Source of the DNA: Proteobacteria bacterium DTSAM18
GTDB lineage: Bacteria > Myxococcota_A > UBA796 > GCA-2862545
Direction of reading: 5' to 3'
NCBI GenBank assembly: GCA_028767165.1
Contig: JARACJ010000007.1
Location: 62,001 to 126,000, forward strand
Length of the DNA stretch: 64,000 bases
The position numbers and the translations under genes are program-made. Shown piece by piece: positions 8,436 to 16,875 of the stretch (the stretch's first letter is position 1; each line of letters starts with the position of its first letter). The notes beneath the pieces were generated by a model. The model worked only from the letters and a program-made list of their open reading frames with translations, had not been told where the DNA came from and searched no databases.

Positions 8436-9461
8436 ATGGGGCGTTGGTGGCTCGTGGTGGGGGCCTGCACCTGGGCGTGCGCACCCAAGCGGCCCTCCGT
8501 GGATAGCACGACTGCCCCCGCCGCAGAGCTTCGCGTCGCCTACGCCAGGGGCATGGTGGCCTGGCAGCACCGGGATCCGAAGGGCTTCGGCAAGGCCACG
8601 GTGCCGTTGCGGCCGTACCTGCGGACCGATCCCGAGGCGGCAGCCGTGATGGCGGATCTGCTCACGATGTGGGGCGACTACATGGGTGTGGCCCAGGTCC
8701 TCGACCCCTGGGAGCCGGTGATCCGGGAGCACCCCGTGCTGTGGCGCGCCAAGGGGCGCCTGTGGGCCTACCAGAAGCGTGGCATCGCGTGGCTCATCAA
8801 GGCCGCGGAGGCCGGCGAGATGGATCTGTACAGCGAGGCCTACCGGCTCGCGCCCGCCCAGCGGCAGGCCGCCGTGGCCACCCGCTGGTTCCGACACGAG
8901 CTGGCCCCCTGGCAGGAGGACGACCGCGCGTGGGCGGCGTACGAACAGGGGCTGTACGACCTGGCCTCCGAGGGGTTCGGACGGGCCATGACCTGGGTCG
9001 CCACACCGTACATGCTGGACGCCTGGATCCAGAGCGCCGCGGCATCCTGCCGCATCGGCGATGTGTGGGCCTGGTCGTGGGATCAGGAGGCCTGGCACGG
9101 GGGGCGGGGATGGCAGGCGCCGCTGCTGCGCCTGTCGGCCTACACCGGAGACGCGGAGCTGTGGGCCAGGCTACGCGATGTTCCTGCCCAGCCTCCGCTG
9201 GCACCGATGATGGCCTGCGACACCCCGGACCCCATCCCCGAAGGCTGTGAGGGGCTCCCCGCTGCACTCTCCGCCTGGAGGGCCGATCCAGTCTCCATGT
9301 CGAACACGTTGGACTATGCAGACCGCCTCGGGGCTTGTGAACAGGTGGACGAAGCTGTCCGCGTCCTGGACCGTGCGTTACAGGCGCTCCGTCCGACGGA
9401 AGAGCGGGCCAGAATTCAGCAGCGGCGGGCCTGGTGGGCCGCGCAGGGAGATGGGCAGTGA
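8436..9461 (+). CDS. Predicted lipoprotein, helical-repeat type
   Basis: A 341-residue protein with a short signal peptide and a lipobox-like VVGAC ending at Cys11. The rest is rich in Trp, Ala and Arg with TPR-like helix pairs (for example EHPVLWRAKGRLWAYQKRG, then AVRVLDRALQAL). No enzymatic motif is seen. Its start abuts the divergent Lnt-like gene, so a shared promoter region within that gene is possible. Its stop overlaps the start of the next lipoprotein as GTGA, so the two are probably translated as a pair. Function unknown. Confidence 0.75.
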   Translation: MGRWWLVVGACTWACAPKRPSVDSTTAPAAELRVAYARGMVAWQHRDPKGFGKATVPLRPYLRTDPEAAAVMADLLTMWGDYMGVAQVLDPWEPVIREHPVLWRAKGRLWAYQKRGIAWLIKAAEAGEMDLYSEAYRLAPAQRQAAVATRWFRHELAPWQEDDRAWAAYEQGLYDLASEGFGRAMTWVATPYMLDAWIQSAAASCRIGDVWAWSWDQEAWHGGRGWQAPLLRLSAYTGDAELWARLRDVPAQPPLAPMMACDTPDPIPEGCEGLPAALSAWRADPVSMSNTLDYADRLGACEQVDEAVRVLDRALQALRPTEERARIQQRRAWWAAQGDGQ

Positions 9462-10297
9462 AGCGTGCGTGGCTTGGGCTGATGCTGGCGGTGGGTCTGA
9501 CCGGCGGGTGCCGGAAGAAGGATCCGGAGCAGGTGCTCGCGAGGCCGTCCGGCAAGCGCGCCAGCATCCAGGCGTTCCTCGACACCCTCGAGGCCCGCGA
9601 GGTGCCCGAGTCCGTGCAGTCCCGCTTCCAGGTGAAGATGGACTCGGACAAGCTCGGCATCCACGCCCCCCCGCTGGCGGGCGGCCTCGTGGTGGATCAG
9701 CCCGGCAGGATGCACCTCGCCGTCATGGCCCCGGTCACGGGCCCCGTGCTCACCGTCACCTCCGACGGCACGTCCGCCGCCATGATGAACCGGCAGGACA
9801 AGGAGTGGGTGGTCGTCGACGACCTCGACGAGCTGCTGTCCGAGAGCCTCGGGTCCGACTTCGGCGCCGAGCAGCTCGTCGGCATCTTCGTGGGTGATCT
9901 GCCCCTGACCGACGAGCAGTGGTCCCGCGCCACCATCAAGGACGACGAGGCCATCATCCGCCTCGACGGCGTGGCCGGTGGCAACGTGCGCGTGATCATG
10001 GACGCCAACCTCGCCGTGCCCCGCGAGGTCGTGATCATCGACAAGAAGGGCCTCGAGGCGGTCACCGCCACCTACGAGCCTTTCATGGTGGTCGACCAAT
10101 ACCTGATGCCGTCCGCCCTGTCCGTGCAGGTCCCAAGTGTGCAGCTGCAGCTCGACCTGCGATTCAAGAGCTGGCAGCCCGGTCCGGTGCCTGCGTCCGC
10201 GTTCAACCTCGAGCCGCCGTCCGGCTTCGACGTCATGACCGTCGACGCGTTCCTCGAGCGGGCCAAGGCAAAGCGCACTGAGACTGAAGGCCGCTGA
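9458..10297 (+). CDS. Predicted lipoprotein, LolA/DUF4292-like
   Basis: A 279-residue protein with a clean signal peptide and lipobox LTGGC (Cys at about 18). After a basic start, the body alternates strands in a pattern like the LolA/LolB/DUF4292 half-barrel (for example VQSRFQVKMDSDKLGIHAPP, then GRMHLAVMAP). That would suggest a role in lipoprotein or lipid handling at the outer membrane, but the resemblance is weak. The GTG start at 9458 has GGGAG seven bases upstream and overlaps the preceding stop. A small membrane protein gene follows. Confidence 0.72.
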   Translation: MKRAWLGLMLAVGLTGGCRKKDPEQVLARPSGKRASIQAFLDTLEAREVPESVQSRFQVKMDSDKLGIHAPPLAGGLVVDQPGRMHLAVMAPVTGPVLTVTSDGTSAAMMNRQDKEWVVVDDLDELLSESLGSDFGAEQLVGIFVGDLPLTDEQWSRATIKDDEAIIRLDGVAGGNVRVIMDANLAVPREVVIIDKKGLEAVTATYEPFMVVDQYLMPSALSVQVPSVQLQLDLRFKSWQPGPVPASAFNLEPPSGFDVMTVDAFLERAKAKRTETEGR

Positions 10298-10341
10298 GGC
10301 ACGTGCCGAAGTACTCCGTGCAGTATCCGTCGGAGTACCTC

Positions 10342-10509
10342 ATGAGCGAAGAGACCGAGCCGGTGGTCGAGCCCAGCGTGGCCATCGAGCAGGAGAAGAC
10401 CCGCCGGGCGATGATCGAGGCGGTCACCACGGTGGTCCTCGTGGTCGTCTACCTGCTGTTCACGCTCCTGCGCACGCCCTCAGAGAAGGTCGTCCCCATC
10501 GAGTCCTGA
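10342..10509 (+). CDS. Small single-span membrane protein
   Basis: A 55-residue protein: an acidic N-terminal part (MSEETEPVVEPS), one hydrophobic helix (AVTTVVLVVVYLLFTLL) and a short tail. ATG 10342 was chosen because GGAG lies six bases upstream; the frame is open back to a GTG at 10303 without such a site. It follows the lipoprotein gene closely and its end overlaps the convergent recJ gene by 30 bases. No family recognised. Confidence 0.55.
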   Translation: MSEETEPVVEPSVAIEQEKTRRAMIEAVTTVVLVVVYLLFTLLRTPSEKVVPIES

Positions 10510-12243
10510 GGCCGCCGGGCGGGCGTCCACCAGCCTCAGCTGCAGGCTGCGTCGGCCGCGCCAGTGGTTCTCCTGCACGCAGACCAGCAGGTCGACCGGG
10601 CCCTCCATCGTGGAGCGGTGCTCGGCGGCCCGCCACCACACGGCGTCGACCGAGCGGCCTCCATGCCCCGGCACGCGGCCCTTGAGGTGGTCGGCGTCCT
10701 TGCCCATCAGGCGCAGGCCCTGCATGCGCACCCCCCGAAGCAGGAAGGTGGGCTCCGGGTTGCCCTGGCCGAAGGGACCGAGCAGCTTCATGTCGGCCAT
10801 GAGGCGGTCGCCGACCTGGTCGACCGACAGCTCGGCGTCGATCGTGCGCTCCGGGGCCGGCACGTCCTTGCCCTGGAGCTCCTGCACCCAGGCATCGAGG
10901 CGCTGCCGCATCTCGTCGATGCGATCGGTGGGCACGGTGAACCCGGCGGCGGCGGGGTGACCCCCGAACTTGACCAGCAGGTCGCTCACCGACTTGAGGG
11001 CCTCGACGGCGTGGACGCCGGGCACGCTGCGCACGGAACCCACGGCGAACTCGCCCTGGATCGACAGGACGGCGCAGAAGCGGTGGGTCTGCTCCTTGAG
11101 GCGGGAGGCCACGATGCCGACCACGCCCCGGTGCCAGCCCTGATCCTCCGGACCGGCGCAGATCACCGCGTGGGGCGGGTCGTCGGGGTCGATCTGGGCC
11201 AGGGCCGCCTTGGCCACCTGCTCCTGCAGGTTGCGTCGCTCCGTGTTGAGCTGGTCGAGCTCGGCGGCGAGGATCCGGGCCTTCTCGGGATCCCGTGCGC
11301 TGAGCAGCTCGATCACGTGGGTGGCCTTGTGGATGCGACCGGCGGCGTTGATGCGGGGTCCGATGCGGTAGCCGAGCTCACCCTCGGTGATCTGCCCGGG
11401 GGTGACGCCGGAGACCTCCAGCAGCGCCGAGAGGCCAGGGGTGTGGCGTCCTTCGTTGAGCTCGCCGAGGCCGAGCTTCACGATCGCCCGGTTCTCCTCG
11501 CTGACCAGGGGCACGAGATCGGCCACGGTGCCGATGGCGGCGAGCTTGAGCAGGCTCATCAGCACGCGCTCGTAGCTCGGGTGGTCCTTCAGCAGCGCCT
11601 GGGCCAGCTTGGTGGCCACGCCGCACGCCGCCAGGTGGGGGTTGGGGTAGCTGCAGGCCTTCTGGGGCGGGCAGAGGACGATGGCGTGCTCGGGGACGGA
11701 CGCGCCGTCGGGGAGGTGGTGATCGCAGATCAGCACGTCGAGGCCCAGGCGCTTCGCCTCGGCGACCGGCTCGTGGTCGCGCACGCCGATGTCCGCGGTG
11801 ATGATCAGCTGCACGCCGTCCTTCGCCGCCTTGCGGATGCCCTCGATGGACAGCCCGTAGCCTTCGGTGAAGCGGTCCGGGATGTGGTAGTCCAGCGCCA
11901 CCATGGGATCGGCGATGCGGAGGGCGGCCTGCAGGATGAGGGAGGAGGTGGTGCCGTCGACGTCGTAGTCGGTGATGATGCGGATCTTCTGCCGGCTGCG
12001 GAGCGCGACCCCGATGCGTTCGATGGCCGCATCCATCCCGCACATCAGGTAGGGGTCGTGCAGCTGCGACAGGTCGGGCTCGAACGCGCTGCGGGACAGC
12101 GGCAGCGGGCGGCTGGCCAGCAGGCGGGCGGCCGCGGGGTGCCAACCCTGGTCGAGGGCGGCGTCGAGGCGCTCGTGATCGGTGCGCTGGAGCACCCAGG
12201 CGGTGCCGGTGAGCGAGAGCGCCGCAGGGTCGTGGGGGGACAT
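10480..12243 (-). CDS. recJ: Single-stranded-DNA-specific exonuclease RecJ
   Basis: A 587-residue protein close to the usual RecJ length. It has the DHH phosphoesterase motifs: DYDVDGTTS (motif I), TADIGVRDH, CDHHLPDGA (motif III), GVATKLAQAL and the DHHA1-domain GPRINAAGR and FGGHPAAAGF. RecJ degrades single-stranded DNA 5' to 3' in recombination and mismatch or base-excision repair, using Mn2+/Mg2+. The ATG at 12243 is seven bases after the stop of the upstream MglA-like gene, so the two are likely co-transcribed. Confidence 0.96.
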   Translation of the reverse strand: MSPHDPAALSLTGTAWVLQRTDHERLDAALDQGWHPAAARLLASRPLPLSRSAFEPDLSQLHDPYLMCGMDAAIERIGVALRSRQKIRIITDYDVDGTTSSLILQAALRIADPMVALDYHIPDRFTEGYGLSIEGIRKAAKDGVQLIITADIGVRDHEPVAEAKRLGLDVLICDHHLPDGASVPEHAIVLCPPQKACSYPNPHLAACGVATKLAQALLKDHPSYERVLMSLLKLAAIGTVADLVPLVSEENRAIVKLGLGELNEGRHTPGLSALLEVSGVTPGQITEGELGYRIGPRINAAGRIHKATHVIELLSARDPEKARILAAELDQLNTERRNLQEQVAKAALAQIDPDDPPHAVICAGPEDQGWHRGVVGIVASRLKEQTHRFCAVLSIQGEFAVGSVRSVPGVHAVEALKSVSDLLVKFGGHPAAAGFTVPTDRIDEMRQRLDAWVQELQGKDVPAPERTIDAELSVDQVGDRLMADMKLLGPFGQGNPEPTFLLRGVRMQGLRLMGKDADHLKGRVPGHGGRSVDAVWWRAAEHRSTMEGPVDLLVCVQENHWRGRRSLQLRLVDARPAASGLDGDDLL

Positions 12244-12250
12244 GGGGGCC

Positions 12251-13309
12251 TCAGACGAAGTAGAGGTACCCCATTAGCAAGCCCAGCACGACTCCGCAGA
12301 ATGTTCCTCCCACGCCGTAGGCGATGGCGGGCAGATCGGTGGAGCTGGCGCGGGGCGATGTGGTGCGTTCCGCCTTGCGATGGCTCTGGGTGACGCTGCT
12401 GAGGAAGTCGTGCTGCGTGCCGCCTGGCTCGATGAGCAGGGCGAGCTTGCGGTCGGAGCCGTCCTCCCGGCGGACGATGGTCTCCATCCGGATGCGACCA
12501 TTGCGGAGCTGCCCGCCGATGAGGCGGATGGGGATCGACTCCTTGAGCTCCTTGGGCCGCATGATGATCTCGGCCGTGGCGGGCAGGGCGGTGGGGGCCC
12601 TTGTGGAGATCGCGCCCGTGCTGGCCATGACCTCGGCGTGGCCGAGGATCGCGTCGACGTCCATCTCCTGCTGGGTGCGGGTGATGCGGGTGAGGGTCAG
12701 GGGGGCGCCGTCGTCGCCGACGTTGTTGCGCAGGCGGGTGAACGCGGCGGCGAGGATCGACTCGTGGGTGGCGATGATGCCGGTGCCCTGCCGCGCGATG
12801 GCCTCGAACACGGGGAAGCCGAAGGAGGCGAGGGACTCGACCACCCGCAGGGCAGGGCGGGCGTTGGGGGCGTCGGTGTGGTTGACCTGCAGCACGAGGG
12901 GAAGGGAGGTGAGCTCGAGGCCCCGCCCGGCGAGCAGGGACTCCAGATCCAGCACCGCCGCGTGGTTGTCCTCCATGCGGTTGGCCCGGGCGTCGAGCAC
13001 CAGCACGACGGCGTCCACGCCGCTGATGTAGGGCTCGCGATCGAGCAGCAGATCCGCCCCGGCGGGAACCGACGAGAGCCGCACGAAGGTCTCGAAGCCG
13101 GGGATCACGGGCTGCTCGGAGGGCCGGTAGCGGAAGTGCCACACGCGCTCCCGGCGCTCGGGCACCGCATCGCGCTTCAGATCGCTCTTCTGCCGGGACG
13201 GCAGCACCCGGTGGAGCTGGCGGACGTTGGTGGCACAGCCGGACTGGGCAGGGCCGAAGTACACCACGCTCATCGTGATGGTGCGCTCGGCGAAGTCGAT
13301 GTGGGCCAC
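12251..13309 (-). CDS. MglA-like GTPase homologue with degenerate P-loop and C-terminal membrane anchor
   Basis: A 352-residue protein. Its first ~195 residues follow MglA: MAHIDFAERTITMSVVYFGP aligns with the MglA N-terminus, VPAG replaces the G3 VPGQ, RMEDN matches RMEAN, and NHTD (143-146) replaces NKRD. The Walker A is GPAQSGCATN: Cys25 stands where the catalytic Lys should be. A ~130-residue extension ends in a hydrophobic helix (about 326-350). MglA controls polarity and motility in Myxococcus; this copy is probably a membrane-tethered pseudo-GTPase, an inference. GTG 13309 is preferred to ATG 13273 because the homology starts there and GAGGGA lies upstream. Confidence 0.8.
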   Translation of the reverse strand: MAHIDFAERTITMSVVYFGPAQSGCATNVRQLHRVLPSRQKSDLKRDAVPERRERVWHFRYRPSEQPVIPGFETFVRLSSVPAGADLLLDREPYISGVDAVVLVLDARANRMEDNHAAVLDLESLLAGRGLELTSLPLVLQVNHTDAPNARPALRVVESLASFGFPVFEAIARQGTGIIATHESILAAAFTRLRNNVGDDGAPLTLTRITRTQQEMDVDAILGHAEVMASTGAISTRAPTALPATAEIIMRPKELKESIPIRLIGGQLRNGRIRMETIVRREDGSDRKLALLIEPGGTQHDFLSSVTQSHRKAERTTSPRASSTDLPAIAYGVGGTFCGVVLGLLMGYLYFV

Positions 13310-13442
13310 GGATCCCTCGGGTCACGCAATTCGGGGCCAGCATACAAGGCGGGAGGGTGGATGGCCACGCGCACAAATGCCGGCCACCTTTTCCGCCACC
13401 GGTTGTGGCATGTTAGCTCACCGCGACCCTGCAGGAGTGCCC

Positions 13443-14432
13443 GTGTTCGCCTTGATTCCGTACTACCCCGTCCCAGTGATCCAGATCCCCCTTCCCGGAG
13501 GCAGCGTCCTGCCCATCCACGGCTTCGGCCTCCTGGTGGCGCTGGGCTTCCTCATCGGCGGCAACGTGGCTGCCAAGCGGGCCGCTCGAGCAGGCCTCGA
13601 CGGCGCGGCGATCGACAAAGTGGTCGGTTGGCTGGTGGTCGGCACCTTCGTCGGCGGCCACGTGGGCTACGGCCTGATGTACGACTTCGGCAACTACATG
13701 GCGAACCCGGTCGAGTTCCTCAAGGTCTGGCAGGGGCTGTCGTCCATGGGCGGCTTCGTGGTCTGCGTGCCGCTGGCCTTCTGGTTCTTCCACAAGAACA
13801 AGCTGCCCATGCTTCCCTACATGGACTCCCTGGCCATCGGCATGGGTGTGGGCTGGTTCCTCGGCCGCATGGGCTGCACGGTCGCCCACGATCACCCGGG
13901 TACACCGTCCACGGCCGCCCTGGCGAAGTACTGCCGCCCGGTCGAGGGCCACACCCTCGACATGCCGAGCTGGCTGTACCTCGAGGGCAAGGAGCTTCGG
14001 TGGGGGCCCTGCCGTGATCTGGCCGAGCCGGCCGTCACGGCGCTGACCGACACGGTCCCGGTCGACTACGCCGGCGTCGTCGGCGCCCACGACATGGGCT
14101 TCTACGAGGCCCTGTGGTCCCTCGGCGTGTTCCTGCTGTTCCTCCTGCTGGATCGCAAGGCCCACAAGCCGGGCTTCTTCATCTCCCTCATCGGTGTGCT
14201 GTACGCCCCCGTCCGCTTCTACATGGACTTCCTGCGGCCCGAGACCACCGACGGCCGCTGGTTCCTCGGCACCCCCATCGAGATGACGCCGGGCCAGTTC
14301 TGGTCGATCGTCCTCGGCGTGGTGGCCATGTGGGGTCTCATCCGCTCCTTCCGGTCCGATGCGAAGCCCTACGGCCCGTCCCAGCCCGCCACCCCGGAAG
14401 AGGGTGGGCGCATGGCGGCGTCGGGAGAGTGA
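13443..14432 (+). CDS. Prolipoprotein diacylglyceryl transferase-like protein
   Basis: A 329-residue polytopic membrane protein with the Lgt plan: LPIHGFGLLVALGFLIGG near the start, SSMGGFV, GWFLGRMGC (Lgt signature Arg), FYEALWSLGVF and VRFYMDFLRPE near the end. Lgt transfers diacylglycerol from phosphatidylglycerol to the lipobox Cys. Two features are divergent: the conserved His of the HGG motif is Met here, and GRIGNFI is GRMGCTV. It is also longer, with a soluble insert around 150-210. It may be a second, specialised Lgt. The GTG start at 13443 has AGGAG five bases upstream. Confidence 0.78.
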   Translation: MFALIPYYPVPVIQIPLPGGSVLPIHGFGLLVALGFLIGGNVAAKRAARAGLDGAAIDKVVGWLVVGTFVGGHVGYGLMYDFGNYMANPVEFLKVWQGLSSMGGFVVCVPLAFWFFHKNKLPMLPYMDSLAIGMGVGWFLGRMGCTVAHDHPGTPSTAALAKYCRPVEGHTLDMPSWLYLEGKELRWGPCRDLAEPAVTALTDTVPVDYAGVVGAHDMGFYEALWSLGVFLLFLLLDRKAHKPGFFISLIGVLYAPVRFYMDFLRPETTDGRWFLGTPIEMTPGQFWSIVLGVVAMWGLIRSFRSDAKPYGPSQPATPEEGGRMAASGE

Positions 14433-14433
14433 G

Positions 14434-15324
14434 ATGAGCGAGCCGCGGTTTCGGATCGAAGGCGCCTCGGACCCCATCACGGAGCGCGGGCTGCGTGGTG
14501 GCCTCGGCCGCGGCGAATTCTCCGGGCTCGAGCAGGTGGTGGCCGAAGATGGCACCACCGGTCTGCTCTGCGATCTGCCGGTGTTCGCAGAGGCCGTCCC
14601 GATGATGAAGGGAGACGATGCCCTCGAGGTGGCGCTGGTCCGCGAGCGAGGCAAGCTGAAGAGGGCCCTGCTCAAGACCTGGCCATTCGTGATGGTCATC
14701 GTCATCATCTCGATCCAGCTGGCGGCCTCGGTGATGCCGGCCGAGGGCTTCATTCCCATCGGCATCATGGCGGTGCTGGCGTTGGTGCAAGGCCGCCACG
14801 CCCTTCCGTCCTGGCGAAGGATCCGACGGGCCTCCAAGGCCTCCGACCAGCGCAGCAGTGCGCAGCTCGAACAGTCCCTCGCCGGGGATCTGGCGGCCGA
14901 CGGCCTCGGCGGTGAGCTGTCCGAGGTGGATCAGGCCATGCGTCGCCTGCGGCAGCAGCGGGATCGTCTGGCGGCGCGGATCGAGGCCGAACGCGCCCTC
15001 GGCATCGAGCAGCAGCTCGACGCGGTGCAGAGCCAGATGGGTACCACCACCAGCCCGGCCACAGCATCTGCGCTGCAGGCCGAAGCGGCGTCCCTGCAAG
15101 AGCGACTGCAGGCGCTGCACGGGGCGGAGGACACCCTCGCCGAGCTCGAGTCACGGCTTCGCACCTACGACCACCAGGTGGCGTCCCTGAAGACCCTCCT
15201 GGCGCAGCGCGGGGGGCTCGAGGCAGCCGACGACAGCCTGATCGACGAGGTCAGGACGTTGCGTCGGCGGGTGGCGGCCGAAGCCGAGGCACGCAGCTTC
15301 GGCCGCCCGCTCGGACCCCGCTAG
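14434..15324 (+). CDS. Membrane protein with C-terminal coiled coil
   Basis: A 296-residue protein with a ~75-residue cytosolic-looking N-terminus, two hydrophobic segments (about 88-105 and 108-122), then a long Ala/Glu/Arg/Leu-rich region (about 140-285) with strong heptad character (for example MRRLRQQRDRLAARIEAERA). It starts one base after the Lgt-like stop, so it is probably in the same transcript. No family recognised; it could be a scaffold or a partner of the Lgt-like enzyme, but nothing in the sequence shows this. Confidence 0.7.
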   Translation: MSEPRFRIEGASDPITERGLRGGLGRGEFSGLEQVVAEDGTTGLLCDLPVFAEAVPMMKGDDALEVALVRERGKLKRALLKTWPFVMVIVIISIQLAASVMPAEGFIPIGIMAVLALVQGRHALPSWRRIRRASKASDQRSSAQLEQSLAGDLAADGLGGELSEVDQAMRRLRQQRDRLAARIEAERALGIEQQLDAVQSQMGTTTSPATASALQAEAASLQERLQALHGAEDTLAELESRLRTYDHQVASLKTLLAQRGGLEAADDSLIDEVRTLRRRVAAEAEARSFGRPLGPR

Positions 15325-15338
15325 GGGCCCGGTCCGGA

Positions 15339-15758
15339 TCAGACGGCCGCGATGTGGGTGACCTCACCCTGGCCCTTGCCGATGGCCTTGCGCAGCGCCT
15401 TCTCGGCGTCGGTCTTGTAGCGGCCCTTGCCGGTGACGGTGATGGTCATCGTCCACTCGCGCTCGGGGTGGTCGGCCTCGAACTGCTCGGACAGGTCGGT
15501 GTCGAGCTCGGCGTCGACCGGGCCGAGGGCCATGCCGGAGGAGGGGATGCCGAACACCTTGCGGGGCTTCATCTCGCCCTCTTCCAGGTGGGTGCCCAGC
15601 AGCGCGATGGCGGCCACGTCGCCCACCTCGTAGACGTTGGTGAGGTTGGCGACGATCGTGAGCTCACCCTGCTCGGGGCTCTCGAAGGTGTAGATCCACA
15701 GCTTGTCGGTCTTCTCGTGGGCGGTCTTGCTGGTGACCTTCATGGCGCGGACGGGCAT
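15339..15758 (-). CDS. tRNA-binding-domain (EMAP/CsaA-like OB-fold) protein
   Basis: A 139-residue protein. The segment VANLTNVYEVGDVAAIALLG followed by KPRKVFGIPSSGMAL closely follows the OB-fold tRNA-binding domain found in PheT, MetG C-termini and CsaA, including the S-x-GM signature. A C-terminal extension carries a charged region ending near GKGQGEVTHIAAV. Such stand-alone domains bind tRNA or act as chaperones. ATG 15758 was chosen for GGAGG four bases upstream. It is convergent with the coiled-coil protein gene. Confidence 0.72.
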   Translation of the reverse strand: MPVRAMKVTSKTAHEKTDKLWIYTFESPEQGELTIVANLTNVYEVGDVAAIALLGTHLEEGEMKPRKVFGIPSSGMALGPVDAELDTDLSEQFEADHPEREWTMTITVTGKGRYKTDAEKALRKAIGKGQGEVTHIAAV

Positions 15759-15828
15759 GGTGCCTCCAATAGGGGGTGGGTGCCGGTGTGGGCACGGGGC
15801 CAGCCCGGATAACCCGATCACGGCGGCC

Positions 15829-16191
15829 CTACAGGCCCGGAGCAGACGAGCCACCGCCAGGGGGACCGCCGCTGCCTCCCTGGGTGGGACTGACCGACGC
15901 CTGCACGCTCACCGTACGTGCCGTGACCTGCTGCTGGCCCTCCTTGCACTCGAACCACACGGTGCTGCCCACCCGTTCGGCGGCGAGGGCGAAGGTGCGC
16001 CCCGTGCCCGCGTGGGTGGCCTCGGCCAGGTACACGTCGTCCGGCCCGTCGAGCTGCAGCGTGGCCAGCAGGCGTCCGTCCTCCTGGGGCTCACAGGGCA
16101 GCGTGTGGTCGAGCAGCAGGGCATCGACCTGTTGGCCGACGGGGACGGTACAGGCGCCGAGCGCCAGGAGGGGAAACAGGCGTGTCGCCAT
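15829..16191 (-). CDS. Small predicted lipoprotein
   Basis: A 120-residue protein with signal MATRLFPLLALGAC (lipobox LGAC). The mature part has two Cys (in LPCEPQEDG and FECKEGQQQ) likely to form a disulfide across a small beta domain, then a Gly/Pro/Ser-rich tail (GGSGGPPGGGSSAPGL). The start at 16191 has AAGGAGA upstream; the reading frame extends further but without coding character. No family recognised. Confidence 0.65.
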   Translation of the reverse strand: MATRLFPLLALGACTVPVGQQVDALLLDHTLPCEPQEDGRLLATLQLDGPDDVYLAEATHAGTGRTFALAAERVGSTVWFECKEGQQQVTARTVSVQASVSPTQGGSGGPPGGGSSAPGL

Positions 16192-16875
16192 GGTGTCTCC
16201 TTGGAATCGTTCGGCGCGGACCATGGCAGATGGCGGTACCGGTGTCCAACACCTGACCGTCCGCGCGCCACCGGGGCGTGACCCGTGTCGCCTCGACGGT
16301 GCAAGGGTGGAACAGTCCCGTCGACATCTGAGACGGGTGAAAGTCCGTCCGCGACCCAATCGACCAGAATCTGTCAACTGATGCGCCCGACCTCCACGGT
16401 GGGCGGCACCGCGCCACCACCGGCGTGGTCACCTCCCGGGGAGTCTCCCGATCGAGAAGCGAGGAGGGGGGCGGCTAGTGGCGCATGAGACCATCGCGTG
16501 GCCGAACCCCATCAGGAGCGTCTCAGGGCCTGTTTTGCGTCGCTGGATGGTGACAGAACATGACGCGGATCGCCTGATGTCAAGGTTGTGCACCCCAGGA
16601 TGTCGTCAGCATGTCATCGAACTGAGACCGTCCGGTCAAAAATGTGTGGCTGATCGTTATCTCGATAGCTAGCGTCCAAGGTGGCTCATGCTGAATGGGG
16701 GTCTTCTTGACGGCGTACAAGGCAGCTTGGCCTGTTGTCAACGGTTGTCCCCGCATGTCGCAGGCATGTAAGCTCACGCTGCCGGGTGGTCTGCGAGCGC
16801 AGGCTGAGAGAAGGCAATTCTCGGGTCGGCCGGGCTCAACGCCCCCGAAGACCCACTCTTGGAGGGAGAAAACTG
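16192..16875. other. 684-base intergenic region, AT-richer, with hairpin potential
   Basis: No convincing gene is seen. The region is visibly less GC-rich than its surroundings from about 16540 to 16760. One hairpin at 16332-16349 has stem GACGG/CCGTC with loop GTGAAAGT, near GGGTGGAACAGTCCC at 16305-16319. A 64-codon frame (16478-16672) looks random. The stretch presumably holds the promoter and a long leader for the giant lipoprotein gene. Confidence 0.5.

Noticed and set aside
10564-12393. 609-codon plus-strand frame opposite recJ
   Set aside because: RecJ motifs are complete on the minus strand; the plus frame has no recognisable domain.
16300-16365. Cobalamin riboswitch or group II intron fragment
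   Set aside because: Only one short loop motif fits; the rest of the conserved core of either RNA is missing and the downstream gene is unrelated to B12.
16478-16672. 64-codon frame in the lipoprotein A leader
   Set aside because: No ribosome site, random-looking product, AT-richer non-coding context.
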